A stretch of DNA of 7,329 nucleotides, from NCBI GenBank assembly GCA_030628785.1, contig DAOVQI010000156.1, positions 1-7,329 of the forward strand. Reading direction: 5' to 3'. Source of the DNA: Bacteroidota bacterium. Its GTDB lineage: Bacteria; Bacteroidota; Bacteroidia; Bacteroidales; VadinHA17. Positions 1-6,753 of this stretch are shown piece after piece; positions within the stretch are counted from its first letter, which is position 1; the number at the start of each line of letters is the position of its first letter. A program made the position numbers and the translations under genes. The notes beneath the pieces are model-generated. The model was not told the DNA's origin, did no database searches, and worked only from the letters and a program-made list of their open reading frames with translations.

Positions 1-318
1 TTCATTCACTGTTTTCCATACTCCTCCCGAAGCAGATCCTACGTATATAGTGTAATATTTCCCTTTGGGGGCAACCACCTCTACGTCGGTGCAACGTCCG
101 CTAATATTTTTCGGACCAAGAAATTGCCATTTCAGGTCTTTGAACTGGGATTCGGCCTTCATGGTTACATGTTGGTCAAACAGTTTCAGCCGGGTTTGGC
201 CGTCGGTTACGGGTAATTTTTTCTGGGCAGATACGGGTATCAAGCTCAGAATAATAGCGAAAGATACTGTTAACAGTAAACCCTTTTTTACGTGATAATT
301 CTTTTTAAGGATTTTCAT
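1..318 (-). CDS. Secreted BNR/VPS10 (sortilin)-like beta-propeller protein, N-terminal part (runs off left edge)
   Basis: Reading the minus strand from ATG at 318 gives an open frame of exactly 106 codons to the window edge, so the gene continues beyond position 1. The protein begins with a Sec signal peptide: basic MKILKKNYHVKK, a hydrophobic core at about residues 13-29, and a likely cleavage site in PVSAQK near residues 30-32. The mature part has WQFLGPKNISGR followed by YTIYVGSASGGVWKT. This pairing of a 'GP..xSGR' entry strand with a 'GSASGGVWKT' blade is typical of the large Bacteroidota proteins annotated as BNR-repeat glycosyl hydrolase or VPS10/sortilin-like propellers, which are usually several hundred to over 1000 residues. 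The family call rests on memory of this signature; the substrate is unknown. The protein is probably exported to the periplasm, cell surface or medium. It is divergent from the TPR lipoprotein gene, and no Shine-Dalgarno sequence precedes the ATG. Confidence 0.75.
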   Translation of the reverse strand, partial: MKILKKNYHVKKGLLLTVSFAIILSLIPVSAQKKLPVTDGQTRLKLFDQHVTMKAESQFKDLKWQFLGPKNISGRCTDVEVVAPKGKYYTIYVGSASGGVWKTVNE

Positions 319-344
319 TTTGATTTTATTTGTATGAGGTAATA

Positions 345-363
345 TAATAAGCAGAACTTATTA
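345..363. repeat. Perfect inverted repeat upstream of the propeller gene
   Basis: TAATAAG-CAGAA-CTTATTA is a perfect 7-bp inverted repeat with a 5-nt spacer. It lies 27-45 bp upstream of the propeller start codon at 318, in its probable promoter or leader. It could be an operator or a leader hairpin. It is AT-rich, and a single copy is seen here. Confidence 0.4.
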
Positions 364-390
364 ATGCTAATTTACTAAAATAAAAAAAGA

Positions 391-428
391 CCTGAAGGGT
401 TTTGTGTCATCACGCAGTGATCCCTCAG
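391..428. repeat. Nested hairpin-forming sequence in the divergent intergenic region
   Basis: An outer pair, CTGA(a)GGG at 392-399 with CCCTCAG at 422-428, encloses a perfect inner hairpin, ATCAC-GCA-GTGAT at 409-421. The inner right arm abuts the outer right arm. On the plus strand a weaker GGCA (431-434)/TGCC (446-449) pair and a T-rich stretch (TGATTTTTCTT, 450-460) follow. On the minus strand the left flank reads as a short ACC/GGT hairpin followed by seven T residues. The structure could be a leader element, a small RNA or an old terminator. No known RNA family was recognised. Confidence 0.35.
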
Positions 429-444
429 ATGGCACCTTTACAAG

Positions 445-477
445 TTGCCTGATTTTTCTTAACTTACAAAACTTTTG
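445..477 (+). promoter_or_regulatory. Weak candidate Bacteroidota-type promoter for the TPR lipoprotein gene
   Basis: TTG at 445-447 is followed after 22 nt by AACTTTTG at 470-477, which matches five of the six fixed positions of the TAnnTTTG -7 element. The start would fall about 484, roughly 23 nt ahead of the ATG at 507. The spacing is slightly longer than the usual 19-21 nt, so this is only a candidate. Confidence 0.3.
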
Positions 478-506
478 TTTAATATTTTAATCTAAAAAGT
501 TTAATT

Positions 507-1304
507 ATGAGAAAATTAAAGCCCTGTCAAATCCTGGTTGTATTTTTACTTCTATTATTTCTTTCATTTTGTAAGACAGAAGTAAAGGAAGAGAAGATCC
601 CTGTTACCACAAAATCTGAAACAGCTAAAGAGCTGTATATGAAAGCATATAAAGCTGGCGAGCAAGTTGAACTTGCAAAGGCGAGAAATTTATACGAAAA
701 AGCTCTCATAGAAGATCCTGACTTTTTTATGGCTTATTATCAAATGGCTACTTATGACCTGTATTTTGGCAATGAAGAAAGTTTCAAAGAATATGCAGGA
801 AAAGCTGTTGAATGCGAATATGATTTAAGTAAAGGAGAGGAATTGCTTAAAAATGCCCTTGAAAAATTTCTGGAAGATACGAAAGCTGATGCTACAGAAA
901 TTGGTGAGGAATTGGTAAGCATATATCCGAAGGATAAAGATGCTTATTTTTATCTGTATTTTTTCCAATACATCATTGGAAATTATGAAGGTGGGGTATT
1001 AACTTTGAAAAAGGTGATTGAGATTGCTGAAAACCAAGCCCCAATTTACAACACGTTAGGTTATGCCTATATACAGCTCGAACAATTCGAAGATGCAAAA
1101 TCTGCTTTTGACAAGTATATCGAACTGGAACCAAACCTGCCTAATCCATATGATTCAAAAGGAGACTATTTTATGAAAGTAGAAGAGTACGGGAAAGCTT
1201 ATGAAAGCTTTATGAAAGCCTATGATCTGGATACCACCTGGATGGCTTCCTATAACAAAGCCATGAAAGCAAAAGAAATGCTTGATAGTCTCCAACAGGA
1301 ATAA
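507..1304 (+). CDS. TPR-repeat lipoprotein
   Basis: The 265-residue protein starts MRKLKPCQILVVFLLLLFLS and reaches FC at residues 21-22, followed by a charged linker (KTEVKEEK). This is a lipoprotein signal peptide with Cys22 as the likely lipidated residue; the Phe just before the Cys departs from the usual small residue. Tetratricopeptide-like helix pairs follow at about residues 40-73 (ending YEKALIEDPDF), 144-177 (less regular), 179-212 (YNTLGYAYIQ...YIELEPN) and 213-246 (SKGDYFMKVEEYGKAYESF). Such repeats form a superhelical protein-binding surface, so the likely role is a membrane-anchored scaffold or assembly factor in the cell envelope. The partner is unknown. The gene stands alone: it is divergent from the propeller gene, convergent with the kinase gene, and followed at once by a terminator. 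There is no catalytic motif. Confidence 0.85.
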   Translation: MRKLKPCQILVVFLLLLFLSFCKTEVKEEKIPVTTKSETAKELYMKAYKAGEQVELAKARNLYEKALIEDPDFFMAYYQMATYDLYFGNEESFKEYAGKAVECEYDLSKGEELLKNALEKFLEDTKADATEIGEELVSIYPKDKDAYFYLYFFQYIIGNYEGGVLTLKKVIEIAENQAPIYNTLGYAYIQLEQFEDAKSAFDKYIELEPNLPNPYDSKGDYFMKVEEYGKAYESFMKAYDLDTTWMASYNKAMKAKEMLDSLQQE

Positions 1305-1321
1305 TTCATCAGAAAACAATT

Positions 1322-1354
1322 AAACCCTCCTGTCATGCGATTGGAGGGTTTTTT
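1322..1354 (+). terminator. Intrinsic terminator after the TPR lipoprotein gene
   Basis: AAACCCTCC (1322-1330) pairs perfectly with GGAGGGTTT (1343-1351) around a 12-nt loop, and the 3' arm runs into TTTTTT at 1349-1354. The hairpin begins 18 nt after the lipoprotein stop codon. Read from the other strand, the stem is followed only by TTTAATTG, so it may serve the convergent kinase operon weakly. A second inverted repeat, TTTTCTT-GTCTG-AAGAAAA (1351-1369), directly adjoins it and could add to bidirectional termination. Confidence 0.88.
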
Positions 1355-1408
1355 CTTGTCTGAAGAAAATTACAAAATCATAGAGAAATGAAATTAACGT
1401 ATTCTTAA

Positions 1409-2761
1409 TTAAAAGACCAAACTAAACGTAGTTTCCTGGTTGGGAATACTTTTAAATAAAATATTTCCCTTATGCAAATGCATAATCTGCTTGGACAAAC
1501 CAAGACCGATGCCTGATCCTTTTTCGCGTGTGGTAAAGAAAGGGGTGAAAATATGGTCTTTTATGTTTTCGGGAATACCAATCCCGTTATCGATTACCTG
1601 GATGATTTTCCGGCTATCCGTATTTATAAAACCTTTTAATAGAATTTGACCATTCATTTTCCCTTCCAAAGCCCATAATGAATTATTGATCAGATTAATC
1701 AGTGTCTGTTCGATTAATTTTTTATCGGCACGGAGTGTTAATGATTCTGGTATTACCTGAGCAAATACCTGTATGCCATGTTTCCCGAATTCATCTTCGA
1801 ACAATCGTTTGGTATCATTAAGCAGTTCTGAAACCTTGATCAGGGATATGTCGGGTTTTGGTAATAAATTTACTTTGCGGTATTGTTTAATAAATTCAAG
1901 TAAGCCTTTTGTTCTTTTCTGGATGATTTCCAGGCCGGTAACTGTGTCTTTAACATTGTTTTCCTTAAGTTCATTCAGGGTTTTTATGTGTCCGTTATAT
2001 TTAAATATCCTCGAAAGAGTTGTTGCCAGTGAGGCGATGGGTGATACTGAATTCATGATTTCATGGGTAAGGACCCTGATTAATTTTTGCCAGGATTCCA
2101 GCTCCTTTTCATCCAGTTCAGTCCGGATGTTCTGAAAAGAAACTAGTTTGATCCTCTTTTCAAGTAATTTGAACTCAGTTGCACGGATAAGCAAATGTAA
2201 AGTATCATCATTAACGGGAAGCACCATGAGTTTTTGCTGGCCAGAATTAAGCTTCCTTAATTTGTTCTCAAATTCAGGATGGATTGAATTCATCTTTTCT
2301 ATATGCCTTAATTCAGGCAATTTAAGCAACTTTTTAACAGCTCTGTTTGCCAGATCTATGCGTCCGGAATTTTCAAAAGCAATCAATCCCACATCCACAT
2401 GTTCAACAATGTATTTCAGATAAAAATATTGGTTTTCCTTTTCTATTTTAACATGTTGCAGGTTTTCATTGATCTCGTCAAATAAACAATTAAGCTTTGA
2501 ATAATCTTTTCCGGTTTTTACAGAGGAAAAAGATTCAGTGCTGTCGCTGTCTTTAACTGCGTGGAAAAACCTGTTGAGATCGCGGTTGATTTTGTTGAGG
2601 TAGTGGATTAACAACAAAATCTGGATTAAGAATAACGAACCGGTAATAAGGAAAGTGAACAGGTTGTTAAGGTTTGTCCAGGACCAGGTGAATGCCAGCG
2701 CTGTCAGGGCCAGCAGAAGAATCCGTATGATAATTTGGGTATAATATTTTTTCAGGATCAT
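1409..2761 (-). CDS. NtrY-like sensor histidine kinase with two membrane helices
   Basis: The protein has 450 residues. Two hydrophobic helices at about 11-29 and 34-54 are joined by only a few residues (around NLNN, 30-33), so there is almost no periplasmic domain. A linker helix and a PAS-like region (about 110-215, with VDVGLIAFENSGRIDLANRA) follow. The dimerisation/phosphoacceptor box is LTHEIMNSVSPI with His233. The ATPase domain has the N box LINLINN (354-360), the G1 box DNGIGIP (391-397), the F box FTPFF (405-409) and the G2 box GSGIGLGLS (415-423), so all catalytic motifs are intact. It should autophosphorylate His233 and pass phosphate to the response regulator encoded just upstream. 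Its ATG overlaps the regulator stop codon in an ATGA, indicating translational coupling. The short loop suggests sensing within the membrane or of a cytoplasmic ligand through the PAS; the signal is unknown. Confidence 0.93.
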   Translation of the reverse strand: MILKKYYTQIIIRILLLALTALAFTWSWTNLNNLFTFLITGSLFLIQILLLIHYLNKINRDLNRFFHAVKDSDSTESFSSVKTGKDYSKLNCLFDEINENLQHVKIEKENQYFYLKYIVEHVDVGLIAFENSGRIDLANRAVKKLLKLPELRHIEKMNSIHPEFENKLRKLNSGQQKLMVLPVNDDTLHLLIRATEFKLLEKRIKLVSFQNIRTELDEKELESWQKLIRVLTHEIMNSVSPIASLATTLSRIFKYNGHIKTLNELKENNVKDTVTGLEIIQKRTKGLLEFIKQYRKVNLLPKPDISLIKVSELLNDTKRLFEDEFGKHGIQVFAQVIPESLTLRADKKLIEQTLINLINNSLWALEGKMNGQILLKGFINTDSRKIIQVIDNGIGIPENIKDHIFTPFFTTREKGSGIGLGLSKQIMHLHKGNILFKSIPNQETTFSLVF

Positions 2762-4134
2762 AGACTTATGTGGTATTTTTTAATTTTTTTATAAAGTGTT
2801 GGCCGGCTGATTCCCAGTTTACGTGCCGTTTCCGAAAGGTTCATTTTGTTAATGTTCAGGGTTTCAATAATGGTATTTTTTTCCACTTCGGATAATCTTA
2901 GCATCTTGCCGGAAGTAATGGATGCCGGTTCATAGGTAAACATAAAGTCCCTGGCTGAAATTATTTCTGAATCACATAGAATTACTGCCTTTTCGATTGT
3001 ATGTTTCAATTCCCTTACATTTCCGGGCCAGGAGTGTTGTTCTAACTTATCTATAGCATTTTGATTCAACTTGAGGTATGGCTTTTCATATTTGAGAACA
3101 AATTCCTGTAAAAAATTATTTGCAAGCTGGCCGATGTCTTCAGGTCGTTTACGCAGAGGAGGGATTTCAATTTGTAAAGTCTGAATCCTGTATAGCAGAT
3201 CCTCTCTGAACAAGTTCTCAGAAATCATGTTGTGCAGATTCTTATTGGTTGCAGAAATTAGCCTGATATCCAGTTGCATGGCGTGATTTGAGCCAAGCCT
3301 GGTAATTTCCTTATTGTGTATAGCAGTTAATATTTTCGATTGCAGGAATAATGGCAGGTTTCCAATCTCATCAAGAAAAAGTGTGCCACCGTTGGCTATT
3401 TCAAATCGCCCTGCCCTGTCTTCCCGCGCGTCAGTGAATGCACCCTTTACATGTCCGAATAATTCACTTTCAAACAGGTTCTCATGCAGGGCGCCTAAAT
3501 CAACATTTACAAATGCCTCCTGATTCCGGTTTGATAACCGGTGAATTTCTCTGGCAACCAATTCTTTACCTGTCCCGTTTTCTCCTGTAATTAAAACATT
3601 TGCATCGGTAGGTGCAACTTTGCGTACAGTCTCGTAAACTTTACGCATATGCAGGGATGATCCCCAAATGATTTTAAACTGCCGGTTTATATCTTCGTGT
3701 AATTTTTGTTGCTTCTGTTTCAGGTTTCTTACTTCCAGTTTTGTTTTCCTTAGCTGGTATGCAGCTTTCAGTGTGGAAACCAGTTTGTCGTTGTCCCAAG
3801 GTTTAATAATAAAATCAGTCGCTCCTTCTTTAATTGCTTTAACTGCCAGTTGAATGTCACCATATGCAGTGATTAAAACTACCACTAATGCCGGATCCAT
3901 TTGCCGGATCTCCCGGAGCCAGAAAATCCCTTCGTTTCCGGTCTGAATACCGGCGACAAAATTCATATCCAGTAAGATCACATCAATGTTTTCTGCTTTG
4001 ATAAATTCATGTATCCTGTTCGGATTTCGTGTGGTGATGACTTTTGCAAATTCGTATTTAAGAAACATGTTTAGTGATTCCAGCACATCTTTGTCATCAT
4101 CAATAATAAGCAGTTTTCCTTCGGGTTTTGCCAT
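2758..4134 (-). CDS. Sigma-54-dependent NtrC-family response regulator (GAFTDA variant)
   Basis: Numbering here is from the upstream GTG at 4140. I prefer the ATG at 4134 (MAKPEGKLLIIDDD, 458 residues), because the receiver domain begins right after it; subtract 2 for that start. The receiver domain has acidic residues Asp14-16, phosphoacceptor Asp58 (LLDMN), Thr91 and Lys113-Pro114. A linker coil lies at about 130-155. The AAA+ sigma-54 domain has Walker A GENGTGKE (186-193), loop-1 motif GAFTDA (233-238), Walker B GGTLFLDEI (251-259), the arginine-finger region FREDLLYR (311-318) and sensor II WPGNVREL (371-378). A Fis-type helix-turn-helix closes the protein (about 419-458, with LSETARKLGISRPTLYKKI). 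It should bind enhancer DNA and remodel sigma-54 RNA polymerase by ATP hydrolysis when phosphorylated. It is first in an operon with the kinase and divergent from a gene with a sigma-54 promoter. GAFTDA replaces the usual GAFTGA. Confidence 0.93.
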   Translation of the reverse strand: MAKPEGKLLIIDDDKDVLESLNMFLKYEFAKVITTRNPNRIHEFIKAENIDVILLDMNFVAGIQTGNEGIFWLREIRQMDPALVVVLITAYGDIQLAVKAIKEGATDFIIKPWDNDKLVSTLKAAYQLRKTKLEVRNLKQKQQKLHEDINRQFKIIWGSSLHMRKVYETVRKVAPTDANVLITGENGTGKELVAREIHRLSNRNQEAFVNVDLGALHENLFESELFGHVKGAFTDAREDRAGRFEIANGGTLFLDEIGNLPLFLQSKILTAIHNKEITRLGSNHAMQLDIRLISATNKNLHNMISENLFREDLLYRIQTLQIEIPPLRKRPEDIGQLANNFLQEFVLKYEKPYLKLNQNAIDKLEQHSWPGNVRELKHTIEKAVILCDSEIISARDFMFTYEPASITSGKMLRLSEVEKNTIIETLNINKMNLSETARKLGISRPTLYKKIKKYHISL

Positions 4135-4178
4135 AACCACATGGTTTAATTATGTTTATTTTTATTATTTTACTTATT

Positions 4179-4195
4179 TGTAAATTTTCTTTACA
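4179..4195. promoter_or_regulatory. Candidate enhancer dyad 1 (TGTAA-N7-TTACA)
   Basis: TGTAAATTTTCTTTACA is a perfect dyad, and the arms extend to 7 bp (TTGTAAA/TTTACAA, 4178-4196). Its centre at 4187 lies about 109 bp upstream of the predicted sigma-54 start, the usual range for NtrC-type enhancers. It also sits over the predicted transcription start of the regulator operon. Assignment to this regulator is inferred from position and symmetry. Confidence 0.6.
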
Positions 4196-4196
4196 A

Positions 4197-4204
4197 CAAA
4201 TGTA
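4197..4204 (-). promoter_or_regulatory. Predicted -7 element of the regulator-kinase operon promoter
   Basis: On the minus strand this reads TACATTTG, a perfect match to the Bacteroidota TAnnTTTG element. Transcription would start about 4190, leaving a leader of roughly 55 nt before the ATG at 4134. No clear TTG is found at the -33 position, where the sequence is TTTAA-like, so the upstream half is weak. Confidence 0.55.
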
Positions 4205-4217
4205 ATGATTTTTTACA
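4201..4217. promoter_or_regulatory. Candidate enhancer dyad 2 (TGTAA-N7-TTACA)
   Basis: TGTAATGATTTTTTACA repeats the same two arms with the same 7-nt spacing, exactly 22 bp from dyad 1, so both sites would face the same side of the helix. Its centre at 4209 is about 87 bp upstream of the predicted sigma-54 start. It overlaps four bases of the regulator operon's predicted -7 element (4197-4204). Confidence 0.6.
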
Positions 4218-4269
4218 ATAATTAAATAATAATATTCTTAAATATAAGATCATCAGGCCGTTATGATTG

Positions 4270-4285
4270 TGGCACGTGAGTTGAT
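4270..4285 (+). promoter_or_regulatory. Sigma-54 (-24/-12) promoter of the ABC permease gene
   Basis: TGGCACG (4270-4276) and TTGAT (4281-4285) match the sigma-54 consensus TGGCACG-N4-TTGCW, with the invariant GG separated by exactly 10 nt from the -12 dinucleotide. The only departure is GA in place of GC at -12. The predicted start is near 4295-4297, giving a leader of about 22 nt before the permease ATG at 4318. A sigma-54 activator is encoded divergently next to it, which strongly supports the call. The AT-rich stretch 4219-4250 between enhancer and promoter would suit DNA bending. Confidence 0.8.
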
Positions 4286-4317
4286 CAGGAGAAAACAGAT
4301 TCTTAAGTATTATTTAT

Positions 4318-6753
4318 ATGTTTCGAAATTATTTGCTGTCAACATTTCGCTTTTTTATACGCAATAAGGGATTTACATTGATCAATATCATCGGACTAGC
4401 CCTAGGGATTGTCTGTTCGGTATTGATCTTTATATATGTGTATGATGAATTAAGCTTTGATCACTATCATAAAAATGCAGATCGCACTTATATGGTATGC
4501 AGAGATGGAAAAAGTGAAGACGGAGAATATAAATCGGGCTGGACTACTCCACCAATGCTTCCGGTTATGCTGGAAACCTTTCCGGAAATTGAAACAGGAA
4601 CCAGGTTATGTCTCTGGTATAGTGAATATATTTTTGCATATAAAGACAAAACCTTTGCAGAAAAATATGTAATAGGAGCTGATTCAACTGTTTTTGATGT
4701 ATTTACTATTCCTTTTATTCGTGGGAATCCGAAGACTGCGCTATCCAAACCAAATACGATTGTAATTACGGAATCTATAGCCAGAAAATATTTTGGTGAT
4801 GAAGACCCGATTGGCAAAATGCTGCAGCAGATTGATCGGAGAGATTTTGAAATAACAGGTGTTGTAAAAGACCAGCCTAAAAACTCCCATTTTTACTTTG
4901 ATATCATGTTTTCATTGATAACTCATCCCAACGCAACTGTAACGGATGAGGGTTGGTTTAACCATACGTATTCATCATATGTTGTTTTACCGGAAAACTA
5001 TGATCCTGCAAATCTGGAAGCGAAGTTTGATAATTTTGTCAAAACCTATATTGGCCCGGCTTATGCTCAGGGTTCGGGAAAGTCGTTTGAATGGTATGAA
5101 GAACAAGGTTTTTGGTATAAACTTTGGCTGCTACCGTTAACTGATGTTCACCTTAGCCAGATGATAGATAAAAAGCATAATACTCCATCATTTATTTATA
5201 TTCTTGGACTTATAGGTTTGTTTATCCTGTTAATCGGTTGTATTAATTATATGAACCTGGCTACGGCTTTGGCAATCAACCGTTCACATGAAGTTGGAAT
5301 ACGAAAGGTGGTAGGCGCTTTCAAACGGCAATTAATCATGCAGTACCTTGGAGAATCTATTTTGTTGAGCTTCGTTGCTCTTTGTATAGGTATGTTAATG
5401 GTCGAATTAATAATACCCTACTATAATGTACTTACAGGAAAGGTATTACATCTGAATTATTTCAGTCACCCGTTTATCATTCCAGGCTTATTGGTTTTTG
5501 CCATTATCCTTGGTGTTATTGCCGGGTTATATCCTTCTGTTATACTGTCTTCCTTCAATCCGGTTACCGTTTTGAAAGGTTTATTTATTAACCGGAGAGG
5601 AGCCAGTACAAGCTGGCTGCGTAATGTCCTGGTCATATTTCAATTTACAATATGCATTGTAATTATTATTGGCACTTTTATTGTTTTCAAACAAATGAAT
5701 TATATACAAAGCCAGAACCTTGGATTTGACAAAGAACAAATGCTGATTGTAAATCATCCGTATGGCTTAAAAAACAATCAGCAATTATTTAAACAAGAAC
5801 TTCTGAAATATCCTGAAATTAAACAAATATCATTTGCAGATAACATGCCTGGCCGGCATCATAACGAGCAGGGACATCACATAAAGGGTTACCCGGAGCA
5901 CAAGCATCCTGCTATTTTTGTGGCCTGGGGAGATTTCGACTATATTAAAACGCTGGGGTTGGAAATTGTAGAAGGCCGGGATTTTAATAATAAAATGCCA
6001 ACTGATAGTTTTGCTGCTATAATAAATGAAGAAACTGCAAGATTCTGTGAACTGGAGGATCCTTTAAGTAATTCTTTTGATTACAGCCCCTGGCCTGCAG
6101 TTGATAGTATTAATTATAAAATTATAGGTATAGTTAAAGATTTTCATTTCTATTCATTACATAATAAGATTGAACCATGGATCCTTTATCCATTAAGAGA
6201 TGATATTAAGTGGTATTGCACTTATGCAATTATAAAATTCAATACCGAAGATGTTAAGTCTGTTATTAAACTGGCTGAAGATAATTGGGAGAAATTTGCG
6301 GGAGATTATCCATTTGAATTTACTTTCCTTGATGAGGATTTCAAACACCAGTACGATAAGGATATAAAGGCAAAACAGATATTTTCAGTTTTTTCGGTCT
6401 TCGCGATTATCATTGCATGTTTAGGTTTATTCGGACTTGCATCATACACTACTAACCAACGAACCAGGGAAATTGGAATAAGAAAAGCCATGGGCTCAAC
6501 GGGCATTGAAATAATGAAGTTATTTTCCGTACAATTTTCCAAATGGGTTCTGATCTCAAATATTATCGCTTGGCCTGTGGCATATTATTTCATGCATAAA
6601 TGGCTTAATAATTTTGCTTACAGGATCAATATGCCGTGGCTTTTATATGTTTTGGCAGGATTGATTGCACTTATTTTAGCATTACTTACAGTAAGTTACC
6701 ATTCGTGGTCTGCAAGCAGAAAAAACCCTGCCGATGCTTTGAGATATGAGTAA
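4318..6753 (+). CDS. MacB/FtsX-type ABC transporter permease
   Basis: The 811-residue membrane protein has two tandem MacB-like halves. It has helix 1 at about 19-41 (after RFFIRNKGFTLINIIGLALG), a large periplasmic core domain at about 42-285, and helices at 291-311, 344-368 and 386-408. A second half follows with a helix at 433-456, a periplasmic domain at about 460-685, and helices at 687-709, 741-760 and 773-794. Each half has the cytoplasmic coupling motif that contacts the ATPase, HEVGIRKVVGA (324-334) and REIGIRKAMGS (717-727), and each ends in an NP-containing tail (NPVTVLKG; NPADALRYE). Length and layout are normal for this Bacteroidota family. Relatives act as mechanotransmission exporters or envelope-stress and antibiotic-response systems; the substrate cannot be told. 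No ATP-binding domain is fused and none is encoded nearby. Expression should depend on sigma-54 and the divergent two-component system. Confidence 0.93.
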   Translation: MFRNYLLSTFRFFIRNKGFTLINIIGLALGIVCSVLIFIYVYDELSFDHYHKNADRTYMVCRDGKSEDGEYKSGWTTPPMLPVMLETFPEIETGTRLCLWYSEYIFAYKDKTFAEKYVIGADSTVFDVFTIPFIRGNPKTALSKPNTIVITESIARKYFGDEDPIGKMLQQIDRRDFEITGVVKDQPKNSHFYFDIMFSLITHPNATVTDEGWFNHTYSSYVVLPENYDPANLEAKFDNFVKTYIGPAYAQGSGKSFEWYEEQGFWYKLWLLPLTDVHLSQMIDKKHNTPSFIYILGLIGLFILLIGCINYMNLATALAINRSHEVGIRKVVGAFKRQLIMQYLGESILLSFVALCIGMLMVELIIPYYNVLTGKVLHLNYFSHPFIIPGLLVFAIILGVIAGLYPSVILSSFNPVTVLKGLFINRRGASTSWLRNVLVIFQFTICIVIIIGTFIVFKQMNYIQSQNLGFDKEQMLIVNHPYGLKNNQQLFKQELLKYPEIKQISFADNMPGRHHNEQGHHIKGYPEHKHPAIFVAWGDFDYIKTLGLEIVEGRDFNNKMPTDSFAAIINEETARFCELEDPLSNSFDYSPWPAVDSINYKIIGIVKDFHFYSLHNKIEPWILYPLRDDIKWYCTYAIIKFNTEDVKSVIKLAEDNWEKFAGDYPFEFTFLDEDFKHQYDKDIKAKQIFSVFSVFAIIIACLGLFGLASYTTNQRTREIGIRKAMGSTGIEIMKLFSVQFSKWVLISNIIAWPVAYYFMHKWLNNFAYRINMPWLLYVLAGLIALILALLTVSYHSWSASRKNPADALRYE

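Noticed and set aside
65..295. 76-codon open frame on the plus strand
   Set aside because: It lies wholly antisense to the propeller gene, whose signal peptide and blade motifs are clear, and it shows no protein features of its own.
430..449. Second sigma-54-like promoter (TGGCAC ... TTGCC) ahead of the TPR lipoprotein gene
   Set aside because: The GG and GC dinucleotides are 14 nt apart instead of the required 10, so sigma-54 could not contact both. The bases are better explained as a short GGCA/TGCC hairpin.
4135..4140. GTG start at 4140 for the response regulator
   Set aside because: It adds only two residues. The ATG at 4134 places the receiver domain at the usual distance from the start, so the shorter form is preferred, although the GTG cannot be excluded.
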